15,946 bases of DNA from CAZADA01 sp964636945 (GTDB lineage: Bacteria; Pseudomonadota; Alphaproteobacteria; Caulobacterales; Maricaulaceae). Positions 6,072 through 12,650 of the stretch are shown here, piece after piece. The notes beneath the pieces are model-generated. The model saw only the letters and a program-made list of their open reading frames with translations. It made no database searches and was not told the origin of the DNA. The DNA lies in NCBI GenBank assembly GCA_964636945.1, contig CAZWVH010000066.1, positions 1-15,946 on the forward strand. Direction: 5' to 3'. Numbering within the stretch: position 1 is the stretch's first letter; each line of letters begins with the position of its first letter. Position numbers and translations under genes: made by a program.

Positions 6072-7505
6072 ATGCACACCTATGACGTTGACGTCGCCAT
6101 TATCGGAGCCGGAACCGCCGGCATGGCGGCCTATCGCGAGGCGCGGAAATACACAGACCGCCTCGCCCTGATCGATGGTGGCGAGCTCGGAACGACCTGT
6201 GCCCGGGTGGGCTGTATGCCGTCCAAACTGCTGATCGCCGCTGCCGACGCCGCCCACCATGCCCGCCATACCGCCCAATTCGGCGTGACGACATCCGAGC
6301 CCCAGATCGACGGCAAGGCCGTGATGGCGCGGGTGCGCGGCGAACGCGACCGGTTCGTCGGCTTCGTGCTCGACGCGGTGAACGGTTTCGATCCGACCCA
6401 CCTCATCCGCGAACATGCCAAATTCGTCGATGATCACACGCTGGAGACCACCAGCGGCAAGCGTCTGACGGCCCGCGCCATTGTCATCGCCACGGGCTCG
6501 CGGCCGAACATCCCGCCGCCTTTCCAGGCCGCCGGCGACCGGCTGATCGTCAATGACGACGTGTTCGACTGGGAGGATCTGCCGTCTTCGGTGGCCGTGT
6601 TCGGCGCCGGTGTCATTGGACTGGAGCTAGGCCAGGCTCTGTCACGGCTTGGCGTCCGGGCGCGCCTGTTCGGTCGGGACCACTTTGTCGGTCCGCTGAC
6701 CGACCCGGAGGTCCGAACCTATGGCGCGAAGACCTTTGCCGCCGAATTCCCCGCCCACTGGCACGCCGACACCGAAATCTCCCGCGAGGGCGACGAGGTC
6801 GTCGTGAAATGGAAAGACGACAATGGCGAGGGCGAGGAAAGGTTCGACTATCTCCTCGCCGCCACGGGCCGCCGGGCGAACGTGGACACGCTCGGCCTTG
6901 AGAACACCAGTCTTGAGCTCGATGCCCGGGGCGTGCCGGTCTATGACCCGCTCTCCATGCGGGCCGGGAACAGTCATGTCTTCATCGCCGGCGATGCCAT
7001 CGTCGATCTGCCGCTCCTGCACGAGGCCGCCGATGAAGGCCGTCTTGCCGGGGAGAACGCCGCGCGCCTGCCGGATGCCTATCGCCGGGCGCGCCGCGTC
7101 GGGCTCGGTATCGTCTTCTCCGATCCGCAGATCGGCATGGCGGGCGAGAGCCACCGGGCGCTCACCAAGGCCGGTGTCGATTTCGAAGTGGGCGAGGTCT
7201 CCTTCGAGGACCAGGGCCGCGCCCGCGTGATGGGTGTGAACAAGGGGCTTCTGCGTGTCTATGGCGAGAAGGACACAGGCCGACTGTTGGGCGCAGAGAT
7301 GATCGGTCCGGCAGCCGAACACCTCACCCACCTGATCGCCTGGTCGATCGAAAGTGGTGTGACGGTGGGCGACCTGCTCAACCGGCCCTTCTACCACCCG
7401 GTCATCGAGGAAGGACTGCGCACGGCCCTGCGCAAGCTCAATGCCGCCCTCGGTTTCGGCCCGAACCCGCCGCTGCGCTGCATCGACTGTGGCCCGGGGG
7501 GGTAA
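6072..7505 (+). CDS. FAD-dependent pyridine nucleotide-disulfide oxidoreductase (dihydrolipoyl dehydrogenase/RclA/MerA superfamily) with C-terminal CxxC
   Basis: This 477-residue flavoprotein is full length for the class I disulfide oxidoreductases. In order it has an FAD Rossmann motif GAGTAG (12-17), a redox-active disulfide C43-A-R-V-G-C48 followed by MPSK, the ATGSRPNIPP segment (140-149), an NAD(P) Rossmann motif GAGVIG (178-183), the second FAD motif FIAGDA (305-309), and a dimerisation domain with H442-P and E447, the His-Glu acid-base pair. It ends with RCIDCGPGG, a second CxxC at C470/C473 that canonical lipoamide dehydrogenase and E. coli RclA lack. That tail resembles the extra C-terminal dithiol of MerA or high-Mr thioredoxin reductase in concept only. 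The substrate could be a disulfide, a metal ion or a reactive chlorine product. Its place beside an RclC-like gene favours an RclA-like role, although it reads more like generic 'dihydrolipoyl dehydrogenase' homologues. Confidence 0.88.
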   Translation: MHTYDVDVAIIGAGTAGMAAYREARKYTDRLALIDGGELGTTCARVGCMPSKLLIAAADAAHHARHTAQFGVTTSEPQIDGKAVMARVRGERDRFVGFVLDAVNGFDPTHLIREHAKFVDDHTLETTSGKRLTARAIVIATGSRPNIPPPFQAAGDRLIVNDDVFDWEDLPSSVAVFGAGVIGLELGQALSRLGVRARLFGRDHFVGPLTDPEVRTYGAKTFAAEFPAHWHADTEISREGDEVVVKWKDDNGEGEERFDYLLAATGRRANVDTLGLENTSLELDARGVPVYDPLSMRAGNSHVFIAGDAIVDLPLLHEAADEGRLAGENAARLPDAYRRARRVGLGIVFSDPQIGMAGESHRALTKAGVDFEVGEVSFEDQGRARVMGVNKGLLRVYGEKDTGRLLGAEMIGPAAEHLTHLIAWSIESGVTVGDLLNRPFYHPVIEEGLRTALRKLNAALGFGPNPPLRCIDCGPGG

Positions 7506-7509
7506 GGGC

Positions 7510-8526
7510 GTGGCGCTGTCCATCAAGGGGGCCGGGGATCTGCTATTGCGCACCCCCACGGCCCTCTTTCCCATCGCGCTTGGCCTTTCGGGATTTGGCG
7601 CAGGCCTGCGCGCTGTGGCGAGCGCGCACGGAATGCCCTGGCTGGGTCACATCGGTGCTGGCATCCTCGTGGCGGCGGGGATGGTTCTTGTGATCGACCT
7701 CGTCTTCTACAGCGTGAAGCTGCTCCGTGACCGACAGGCCGTGGCCGTGGACTTCGCCATGGCGTCCAAGGCAAACCTTTTGGCGCCTGGCTTCATGGCG
7801 GCGATGGTGATCGGCGGGCAAGCGGCGGCAGTTTCCCCGCTCGGCGGGCCGCTCTGGCTCGCCGCCACGCTCGGACACCTGATGCTTTTGATCAGCTTTG
7901 TGGGCCGTTGGCTCACCCGGGACTATGGCGCCGGAGAGCTCAATCCGACCTGGTTCCTTCCCGCGGCAGGCATCATGACGTCGGCGCTGAGTTGGCCCGG
8001 ATACGGACCGACAGCGCTGCCACTGTTCACCCTCGCCAGCGGCGCGATGCTTTGGGTCCTGCTTCTGCCCCTTGTCTTCCGGCGGCTGGTGTTCGAGCCC
8101 GCCATCGATCCGAAACTGCGGCCGAGCCTCTTCATTCTGGCCGCCCCTTTCGGGCTGGCCGCTGGCGGACTCATGACGCTGTTCCCCGCCATTCCAACTC
8201 TGATTCCGGCCGCGCTCCTGTGCGGTGGCGCCTTCTTTATCCTCGTGCTGGTGACGCAGGTGCGATTTCTGGCGGAAGCGGGCGTCACCCTCGGCTGGTG
8301 GGCAACCACCTTTCCCGTGGCCACCGTGGCGGCAGGTTTTCTGCGCCTTCCAGCCATGGAGCTTGCAGAAGCGCGATGGATCGGAACCGGGCTGATGGGC
8401 CTTGCCACCCTGACCACAAGTATCGCCCTCATCGCCAGCCTCCGCTCAGCCGGCCGCACCTGCTGGCGCACATCCCACATGACGCAAGACGACATCGCCG
8501 CAATGCAAGGCATCCAAGCCGAATGA
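7510..8526 (+). CDS. TehA/SLAC1-family (C4-dicarboxylate/tellurite-resistance) membrane transporter
   Basis: This is a polytopic membrane protein of about 338 residues, close to the usual ~320-340 of TehA. It shows alternating hydrophobic helices and segments that match TehA landmarks: an N-terminal PTALFPIALGLSGFG helix, a conserved NPTWFLPAAGIMTSA (TehA has HPSFYLPAVAANFTSA), an LRPSLFILAAPFG helix, and GVTLGWWATTFPVATVA near the end. SLAC1 relatives conduct anions, and TehA confers tellurite resistance when overexpressed. No ATG exists at the right place. The GTG at 7510, four bases after the stop of the flavoprotein, is the only sensible start, with a G-rich upstream that makes a poor ribosome-binding site, so coupling to the upstream gene is likely. 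It ends the plus-strand operon. Confidence 0.82.
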   Translation: MALSIKGAGDLLLRTPTALFPIALGLSGFGAGLRAVASAHGMPWLGHIGAGILVAAGMVLVIDLVFYSVKLLRDRQAVAVDFAMASKANLLAPGFMAAMVIGGQAAAVSPLGGPLWLAATLGHLMLLISFVGRWLTRDYGAGELNPTWFLPAAGIMTSALSWPGYGPTALPLFTLASGAMLWVLLLPLVFRRLVFEPAIDPKLRPSLFILAAPFGLAAGGLMTLFPAIPTLIPAALLCGGAFFILVLVTQVRFLAEAGVTLGWWATTFPVATVAAGFLRLPAMELAEARWIGTGLMGLATLTTSIALIASLRSAGRTCWRTSHMTQDDIAAMQGIQAE

Positions 8527-8644
8527 TTGCTGTAACCTGTTGAGCCAGTCATTCACCATCAAGAAGGCGCCGTGGGTGTCTTCGGTATTCAGCTCGCTCA
8601 GATCGAACGCAACTGAACAGAAGGTGTGACCGCAGCAATCATTC
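8521..8644. repeat. 12-bp perfect inverted repeat covering the ends of two convergent genes
   Basis: GAATGATTGCTG at 8521-8532 and its exact reverse complement at 8633-8644 flank a 100-base spacer. Each copy contains the last Glu codon and the TGA stop of its gene, so the tehA-like and antiporter genes end in the same 12 bases. Either transcript could fold the element into a long-loop stem. I found no target duplication to support a mobile element. Confidence 0.65.
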
Positions 8645-9862
8645 AGCAGGCGCTTTCTTGTTTGTCCGTTCGAACAGGTTCGAAAACGGAGTCGCGGTCA
8701 CGCCGTGCAGGACAATGCTGAGGAGGACCGTCAGCACGACGCAGGCGGCAAGTTCCTCGCCGCCGGGAATATCAAACCGCTCCAGAACCAGGAGTGCGAA
8801 CAGGATCGAGGCCAGGCCGCGCGGGCCGAACCAGCCAAGAAAGAACTTTTCATATAGGCTAAGTCCGGTTCCGGTGAGTGATATCCAGATCGGCACGATC
8901 CGCACGACTGTGAGGAATGCGATGGCAAGCATCACCGATTTCAAACTGGCATGCTCAAGCCCAACCGGCGCCAGGACGGCGCCGAACACGAGGAATGTGA
9001 GGAGCGTCAGGAGCTGGCCTTCGCCCTCCATGAATTCATGGATGAACATGGCAGGTGTGCGAAGCGTGTTACCGAAGACAAGTCCGGCGACAAAGGCCGA
9101 GATGAAGCCATTGCCGCCAACGAACTCAGCACCGAAATAGGCAAATACCGCCACGGAGAGGAAGTAGAGTCCTTGCGACACTTCCGTCGCCCAGTTCCGG
9201 TCGACGGCACAATCGAGGAGTTTCGCAGCTCCAAAACCGATGACGATCCCCGCAATCGGCCCCAGGACGACCTGCATAAGCGTGAACGTAACGAGATTGA
9301 CCGGAACGTGCTCCCCAGCCATCCCTCCTGCGCCTGCGGCGAAAATCGCGGCGATCAGCACGACCGGTAGTGCCAGCCCGTCATTGAGACCGCTTTCCAC
9401 ATTCACGCTCTGGCCGATGCGACGAGGAACATTCGGACTCGTCACGACGCTTTGTCCGAGCGCTGCATCGGTTGGCGTGAGTATGGCGGCTACGAGGAAG
9501 GCGAGCGCCCAGGGCTCGTCCGGCGACACCCAGCGCGCCACCAGGGTGCCAAGCAGGATCGTCAGCGGCATGCCGATGAGCAGCATGCGGGCCGGTATGG
9601 TTGAATGGGCGAACAGGCTGGCAAAACGCACCCGCGAGGCATCGGAAAACAGAACCAGGATCAGCGTGATTTCCGCGATCAGGTGGATCGTCTCATGACC
9701 AATTCCCATCGGCACAAGATCAAGCCCCACCTGTCCAAGGAAGAGGCCCAACACCGTGAAAATCATTGGCAGACTGACGATTGAACTTTCTATTCGCCGC
9801 GACAGGAGACTGAAAACAGCAATTACGCCGAGCACAATCAGGATGGTTGTGGTTGATAACAT
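8639..9862 (-). CDS. CPA1-family cation/proton antiporter (NhaP type)
   Basis: This 407-residue inner-membrane antiporter should exchange Na+ or K+ for protons. It is almost entirely hydrophobic helices. Conserved markers are the LILVLFSDASRVR segment (67-79), the unwound-helix motif ILTPTDAALG (127-136, with T129, P130 and D132), the paired N160-D161 of NVESGLNDG, and the C-terminal GWFGPRGLASI segment with its conserved Arg. There is no large cytosolic C-terminal domain, which fits the short NhaP group rather than the RCK-linked forms. The start at 9862 has TGGAG upstream. It lies 151 bases after the msrA-like gene on the same strand, so it may be the last gene of that operon or have its own promoter. 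Ion homeostasis during oxidant damage is a reasonable but inferred role. Confidence 0.88.
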   Translation of the reverse strand: MLSTTTILIVLGVIAVFSLLSRRIESSIVSLPMIFTVLGLFLGQVGLDLVPMGIGHETIHLIAEITLILVLFSDASRVRFASLFAHSTIPARMLLIGMPLTILLGTLVARWVSPDEPWALAFLVAAILTPTDAALGQSVVTSPNVPRRIGQSVNVESGLNDGLALPVVLIAAIFAAGAGGMAGEHVPVNLVTFTLMQVVLGPIAGIVIGFGAAKLLDCAVDRNWATEVSQGLYFLSVAVFAYFGAEFVGGNGFISAFVAGLVFGNTLRTPAMFIHEFMEGEGQLLTLLTFLVFGAVLAPVGLEHASLKSVMLAIAFLTVVRIVPIWISLTGTGLSLYEKFFLGWFGPRGLASILFALLVLERFDIPGGEELAACVVLTVLLSIVLHGVTATPFSNLFERTNKKAPAE

Positions 9863-9976
9863 TGATAATGCTCTCCAGGTGATCAGTCAGGACGACAAAC
9901 GACACGCTGCCCCATTTTGAAGCCGTGCGAAATGCCAGCGGGGAAGGTCATCGGCTTTGTTCCGTCATTTGAAAGA

Positions 9977-9992
9977 GGAGGCGTAGACCTCC
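9977..9992 (-). terminator. Short hairpin between the msrA-like and antiporter genes
   Basis: On the minus strand GGAGG-TCTACG-CCTCC forms a 5-bp stem followed by TCTTTC. The stem is short and the T-tract is broken, so at best it is a weak or partial terminator between the msr operon and the antiporter. Confidence 0.3.
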
Positions 9993-10013
9993 CCCCCAAT
10001 TCTCTTGTGCGTG

Positions 10014-10496
10014 TCAGGCGTTCACGGGCACTTTAAATCGCTCGCGAATGAGTTGAAGCTTCGGGTCGATGTAGCGTTTGCAAAAAGCGCGATCCGGGTT
10101 TGTCCGGTAATAGTTCTGGAAGCGCACATCCGATACCTTGAAGTCGGTTGAGGGCAGGACGCGTGTGACGAGCGTGCCATCAAATTCGGGCTGCAATTTC
10201 TGCAGAATGCGCTCGGCATGCTGCCCCTGTTCAGGACCATAAACGTAGACCGCACTGCGATACTTGCTGCGCATGGAGTGGTTCCCGGTCGAGGAATGGG
10301 TGCGCACATGGACCTCGATCAGCGTCTCAAGGTCGATGAGGTTCGGGTCAAAATGCACGATCACCGCTTCAGACCAGGTGTCGGCCGGCGGCGTCGACTT
10401 TAAGAACCCCTGTTCCACGCGCATCACGCCGCGAAGCGACTGGAACACAGCCTCCGTGCACCAGTGGCACCCGCCGCCAAAGCCGACCATCTCCAT
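10014..10496 (-). CDS. Divergent MsrA-family protein with CHWC active-site variant
   Basis: This 160-residue protein has the MsrA fold: FGGGCHWCTEAVF at residues 6-18, then IVHFDP (46-51), FQNYY (126-130) and RYIDPKL near the end. Canonical MsrA has GCFWGxE. Here the Phe is His11 and the Gly is Cys13, giving C10-H-W-C13, while the catalytic-site Glu15 is kept. The usual GYxGG and TGHAE loops are shortened or altered (GFLKS, TWSEA). C139 could be a resolving cysteine. It probably reduces a methionine sulfoxide or a related sulfoxide or thiol substrate, but the changes mean its specificity could differ from the canonical MsrA encoded at 12129-12650. AAGGAGG inside the end of the upstream gene lies 8 bases before this ATG and only three bases separate the genes, so the two are surely coupled. 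Confidence 0.8.
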   Translation of the reverse strand: MEMVGFGGGCHWCTEAVFQSLRGVMRVEQGFLKSTPPADTWSEAVIVHFDPNLIDLETLIEVHVRTHSSTGNHSMRSKYRSAVYVYGPEQGQHAERILQKLQPEFDGTLVTRVLPSTDFKVSDVRFQNYYRTNPDRAFCKRYIDPKLQLIRERFKVPVNA

Positions 10497-10499
10497 CGC

Positions 10500-10967
10500 C
10501 TAGGCCTCCTTGAAATGCGGTGTCGCGCCCTGAGCGAGCTTGAGCCGCGTCCACAGGTTCATGTTGATCACAATAGCGGCGATCTCGGCGATCTGGCGCT
10601 CGCTGAAATGGACAGCCAGCGCATCATGCACAGACTGAAAGCCGGGGCGATCACCATCGCTCAGGGCGTCGCAATAGGCGAGCGCGGCCCGCTCCGCCTT
10701 GGTATAGAGTGCGCTTTCCCACCAGCTTCCAAGACCGTCGATCTTCGCCTCGTGAATGCCGCGGTCACGCGCCGCCTTGCTGTGCAAGATCAGGCAGTAC
10801 GAACACTTGTTGTATCCCGCCACGCGCAAACGCAGGAGTTGGGCGAGCTGTGGGTCCACCTCAAGATCCGCGGTGTAACCAAAGGCCTGCGCCATTGACT
10901 TTGCGAGGTCATGAAACGGTGTGGTGTCCGGGTCAAAGCGCGCGTTTCTGAATTCGATCTCTGTCAT
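10500..10967 (-). CDS. Carboxymuconolactone decarboxylase/AhpD-like family protein
   Basis: This 155-residue all-helical protein of the AhpD/CMD family carries the redox motif K-C55-S-Y-C58-xxx-H62. This CxxCxxxH is the AhpD-type disulfide centre, seen in alkylhydroperoxidase AhpD and many 'peroxidase-related' proteins. Its likely role is a thiol peroxidase or disulfide carrier, not aromatic degradation, given neighbours devoted to sulfoxide and disulfide reduction. The frame is open to 11012, but the ATG at 10967 follows AAGGGGA by about five bases and gives the normal N-terminus. It lies 14 bases after the glutaredoxin-acetyltransferase gene and 3 bases before the msrA-like gene. Confidence 0.87.
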   Translation of the reverse strand: MTEIEFRNARFDPDTTPFHDLAKSMAQAFGYTADLEVDPQLAQLLRLRVAGYNKCSYCLILHSKAARDRGIHEAKIDGLGSWWESALYTKAERAALAYCDALSDGDRPGFQSVHDALAVHFSERQIAEIAAIVINMNLWTRLKLAQGATPHFKEA

Positions 10968-10981
10968 GATCTTCCCCTTTC

Positions 10982-11566
10982 TCAGGACTGAATGTTGAAG
11001 TATGCGGCCCACTCGGGATCCAATGCGGCGACCTTGCGCATGAACGGACAGGTTATCCTGGCAGTCTTGCCAAGGTCGCGGACCAGTGGAAAGACCTCGC
11101 GGGCGAGTTTTACCCCAAGGCCAGACCCGCGCTTTTCCGTCGGCACCTCAATATGGCCGAGCGTGATCCGGTCTTCGGTTTCGGAGTAGGAGACGAACGC
11201 ATCGCGCGGTTCCATAAAACGAACGAAGCGCCTCGCCTGCGGCTCGTGTACGACCCCTGGATCGTAGAGCCCCTCATGAGCGAGGAGACGATCGAGATCG
11301 CGCAGCCGCGGATTACGCACGCGCTTGCCGTTGATCAGGAAGGTCGGGAACTTGGTATGCCCGGCCGGATCATTACCGAAGATCGCTCGCAGCTCGCGCG
11401 CGGCCTCCTCGTCTTCCTCAACATCGCGGAACACGAAATCGACACCTCGCTCTGTCAGGGCATCTTCATATAGACGCGACTTGTGACATCGCCGCGCCCC
11501 ATAGAGGCGTACAGGCGGCAGAGCACCGCCTGTACGGTCATCATGTGCTGATGCAAGGTTAGGCAT
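10982..11566 (-). CDS. Monothiol glutaredoxin fused to an NATD1-like (Acetyltransf_CG) GNAT domain
   Basis: This 194-residue two-domain protein is unusual. Residues ~18-100 are a glutaredoxin: VRLYGARRCHKSR holds a monothiol-type C27-H-K-S30, DVEEDEEAARELRAIFG follows, and TKFPTFLINGK carries the cis-proline loop. Residues ~112-190 resemble the small GNAT-related domain of human NATD1 and bacterial YidJ/YjdJ-like proteins: YSETEDRITLGHIEVPTEKRGSGLGVKLARE, with R146-G-S-G-L-G as the acetyl-CoA pyrophosphate loop, then ITCPFM (171-176) and DPEWAAYF. I take the ATG at 11566, which overlaps the redoxin stop by 8 bases; in-frame ATGs at 11581 and 11596 are possible. It has no clear ribosome-binding site, so coupling is likely. 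The joint function is unknown; redox-dependent acetyl transfer or a simple two-step repair enzyme are both guesses. Confidence 0.82.
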   Translation of the reverse strand: MPNLASAHDDRTGGALPPVRLYGARRCHKSRLYEDALTERGVDFVFRDVEEDEEAARELRAIFGNDPAGHTKFPTFLINGKRVRNPRLRDLDRLLAHEGLYDPGVVHEPQARRFVRFMEPRDAFVSYSETEDRITLGHIEVPTEKRGSGLGVKLAREVFPLVRDLGKTARITCPFMRKVAALDPEWAAYFNIQS

Positions 11567-12047
11567 TGACGACCACGCCATCTTTGCCAAGCGCATCGAT
11601 CAGAACGTCCGCATTCAGGCCAAAGTCGTTGAAAATGACTTCGCCCATCGGGTCGATCAGGATGAACCAGGGCGTTCCGGCCGTGCGATAGTCTTCCATC
11701 ACGGACGGATAGCGACCGATCGCTGGGTCATGGCCGAACGGAATGCGCAGCCCGTAGCGGTTCTGCATCTCGGCGAGCTTGTCAGGCGTGTTCTGGGCTT
11801 CGCCTTCGAACACGGTCTGCACGACAGCGAAGCCGAACCCTTTACCCGACAATTTGTTGACAAGCTTTTTCAGCGTCGGAAAACCGCGCGAATGGCAGCC
11901 CGGGCACCAGGCCTGGAAGCAATAGATGAGCTTGTGGCCGTCGCCGAGATCGGCGAGCTTCAGCGGCTCGCGCTCGGCGCCGTTTTCGTCGATCCAGTGC
12001 GGCACGCGCAGCTCCGGAGCCTTCTGATGATTGATACCCATGGTCAT
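11559..12047 (-). CDS. Thioredoxin-fold redoxin (TlpA/AhpC-like) with WCPGC
   Basis: This 162-residue cytoplasmic redoxin has no signal peptide. The active site is W47-C48-P-G-C51 in CFQAWCPGCHSRGFP; an extra C43 lies just before it. The fold continues with FAVVQTVFEG, a YGLRIPFGHDP segment, and TAGTPWFILID with the cis-Pro. It most likely passes electrons to the Msr enzymes or reduces peroxides. The ATG at 12047 is chosen because AAGGAC lies six bases upstream. It sits between canonical msrA, 81 bases upstream across a hairpin, and the glutaredoxin fusion, which it overlaps by 8 bases. Confidence 0.87.
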   Translation of the reverse strand: MTMGINHQKAPELRVPHWIDENGAEREPLKLADLGDGHKLIYCFQAWCPGCHSRGFPTLKKLVNKLSGKGFGFAVVQTVFEGEAQNTPDKLAEMQNRYGLRIPFGHDPAIGRYPSVMEDYRTAGTPWFILIDPMGEVIFNDFGLNADVLIDALGKDGVVVNA

Positions 12048-12068
12048 GAAGACGTCCTTTCACAGCCC

Positions 12069-12095
12069 CGCCAGAGATGAGACGCATCACTGGCG
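12069..12095 (-). other. Intercistronic hairpin between msrA and the redoxin gene
   Basis: CGCCAG pairs with CTGGCG, and after one A-A mismatch GATG pairs with CATC, around the 5-base loop AGACG. The 10 pairs make a stable structure in the 81-base gap. The downstream minus-strand sequence (GGGCTGTGAAAGG) has no T-tract, so processing or partial attenuation is likelier than full termination. Confidence 0.5.
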
Positions 12096-12128
12096 AGGCC
12101 GATACAGTGTTGAGGGGGACGCGAATCC

Positions 12129-12650
12129 CTAGCTGGCCTTGGCCTCGCTTCGCTTCGGCAGCACCCAGTCCGGGCGCGGGAAGTGGCAGGTATAGCCGTT
12201 CGGAATCCGCTCCAGATAATCCTGATGCTCAGGCTCGGCTTCCCAGAAGGTCGCCGCCGGCGTCACTTCGGTGACGACCCGGCCCGGCCACAGGCCCGAG
12301 GCGTTGACATCTTCAATCGTGTCCAGAGCCAAACGGCGCTGTTCATCACTCGTATAGAAAATCTCCGAGCGATAGGACGAGCCGCGATCATTGCCCTGGC
12401 GATCACGCGTCGTGGGATCATGAATCTGGAAGAAGAACTCCAGAAGATCCCGATAGGATGTCAGCGACGGATCGAACTCGATCTCGATGGCTTCGGCGTG
12501 GCCCGGATGGTTCCGGTAGGTCGGGTGGTCGTTCTGACCGCCCGTATAGCCGACGCGGGTCCTCAACACGCCGGGGCGCTTGCGGATCAGGTCCTGCATG
12601 CCCCAGAAGCATCCACCCGCCAGGATGGCTGTTTCGGTGCGATGGGTCAT
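12129..12650 (-). CDS. msrA: Peptide-methionine (S)-S-oxide reductase MsrA
   Basis: This 173-residue enzyme reduces the S-epimer of methionine sulfoxide in proteins and free methionine. It has the classic active site GGCFWGMQ with catalytic C14. GYTGG (34-38) follows, then HPGHAEAIEIEFDP (48-61), the catalytic-pocket region YRSEIFY (93-99), and PEHQDYL near residues 140-146. C155 in NGYTCHF is the likely recycling cysteine. Its ATG shares one base with the TAA stop of msrB (TAATG), so the two repair enzymes for opposite sulfoxide epimers are translated together. Confidence 0.96.
   Translation of the reverse strand: MTHRTETAILAGGCFWGMQDLIRKRPGVLRTRVGYTGGQNDHPTYRNHPGHAEAIEIEFDPSLTSYRDLLEFFFQIHDPTTRDRQGNDRGSSYRSEIFYTSDEQRRLALDTIEDVNASGLWPGRVVTEVTPAATFWEAEPEHQDYLERIPNGYTCHFPRPDWVLPKRSEAKAS

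Noticed and set aside
6072..7505. Mercuric reductase (MerA)
   Set aside because: There is no N-terminal MerP-like domain, the C-terminus is CxxC not vicinal CC, and no other mer genes are nearby.
6642..7574. Long minus-strand open frame antisense to the flavoprotein gene
   Set aside because: It mirrors the third-position GC bias of a clearly real gene, has no recognisable family or ribosome-binding site, and disappears as a separate signal once the plus-strand gene is accepted.
7908..8552. Open frames on both strands overlapping the tehA-like gene
   Set aside because: Both are rich in Arg, Ser and Pro, as expected for shadow frames of GC-rich DNA, and lack starts with ribosome-binding sites.
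8521..8644. Integron attC-like site
   Set aside because: The outer repeats are perfect, and the GTTRRRY/RYYYAAC core sites expected at attC ends are not found at the boundaries.
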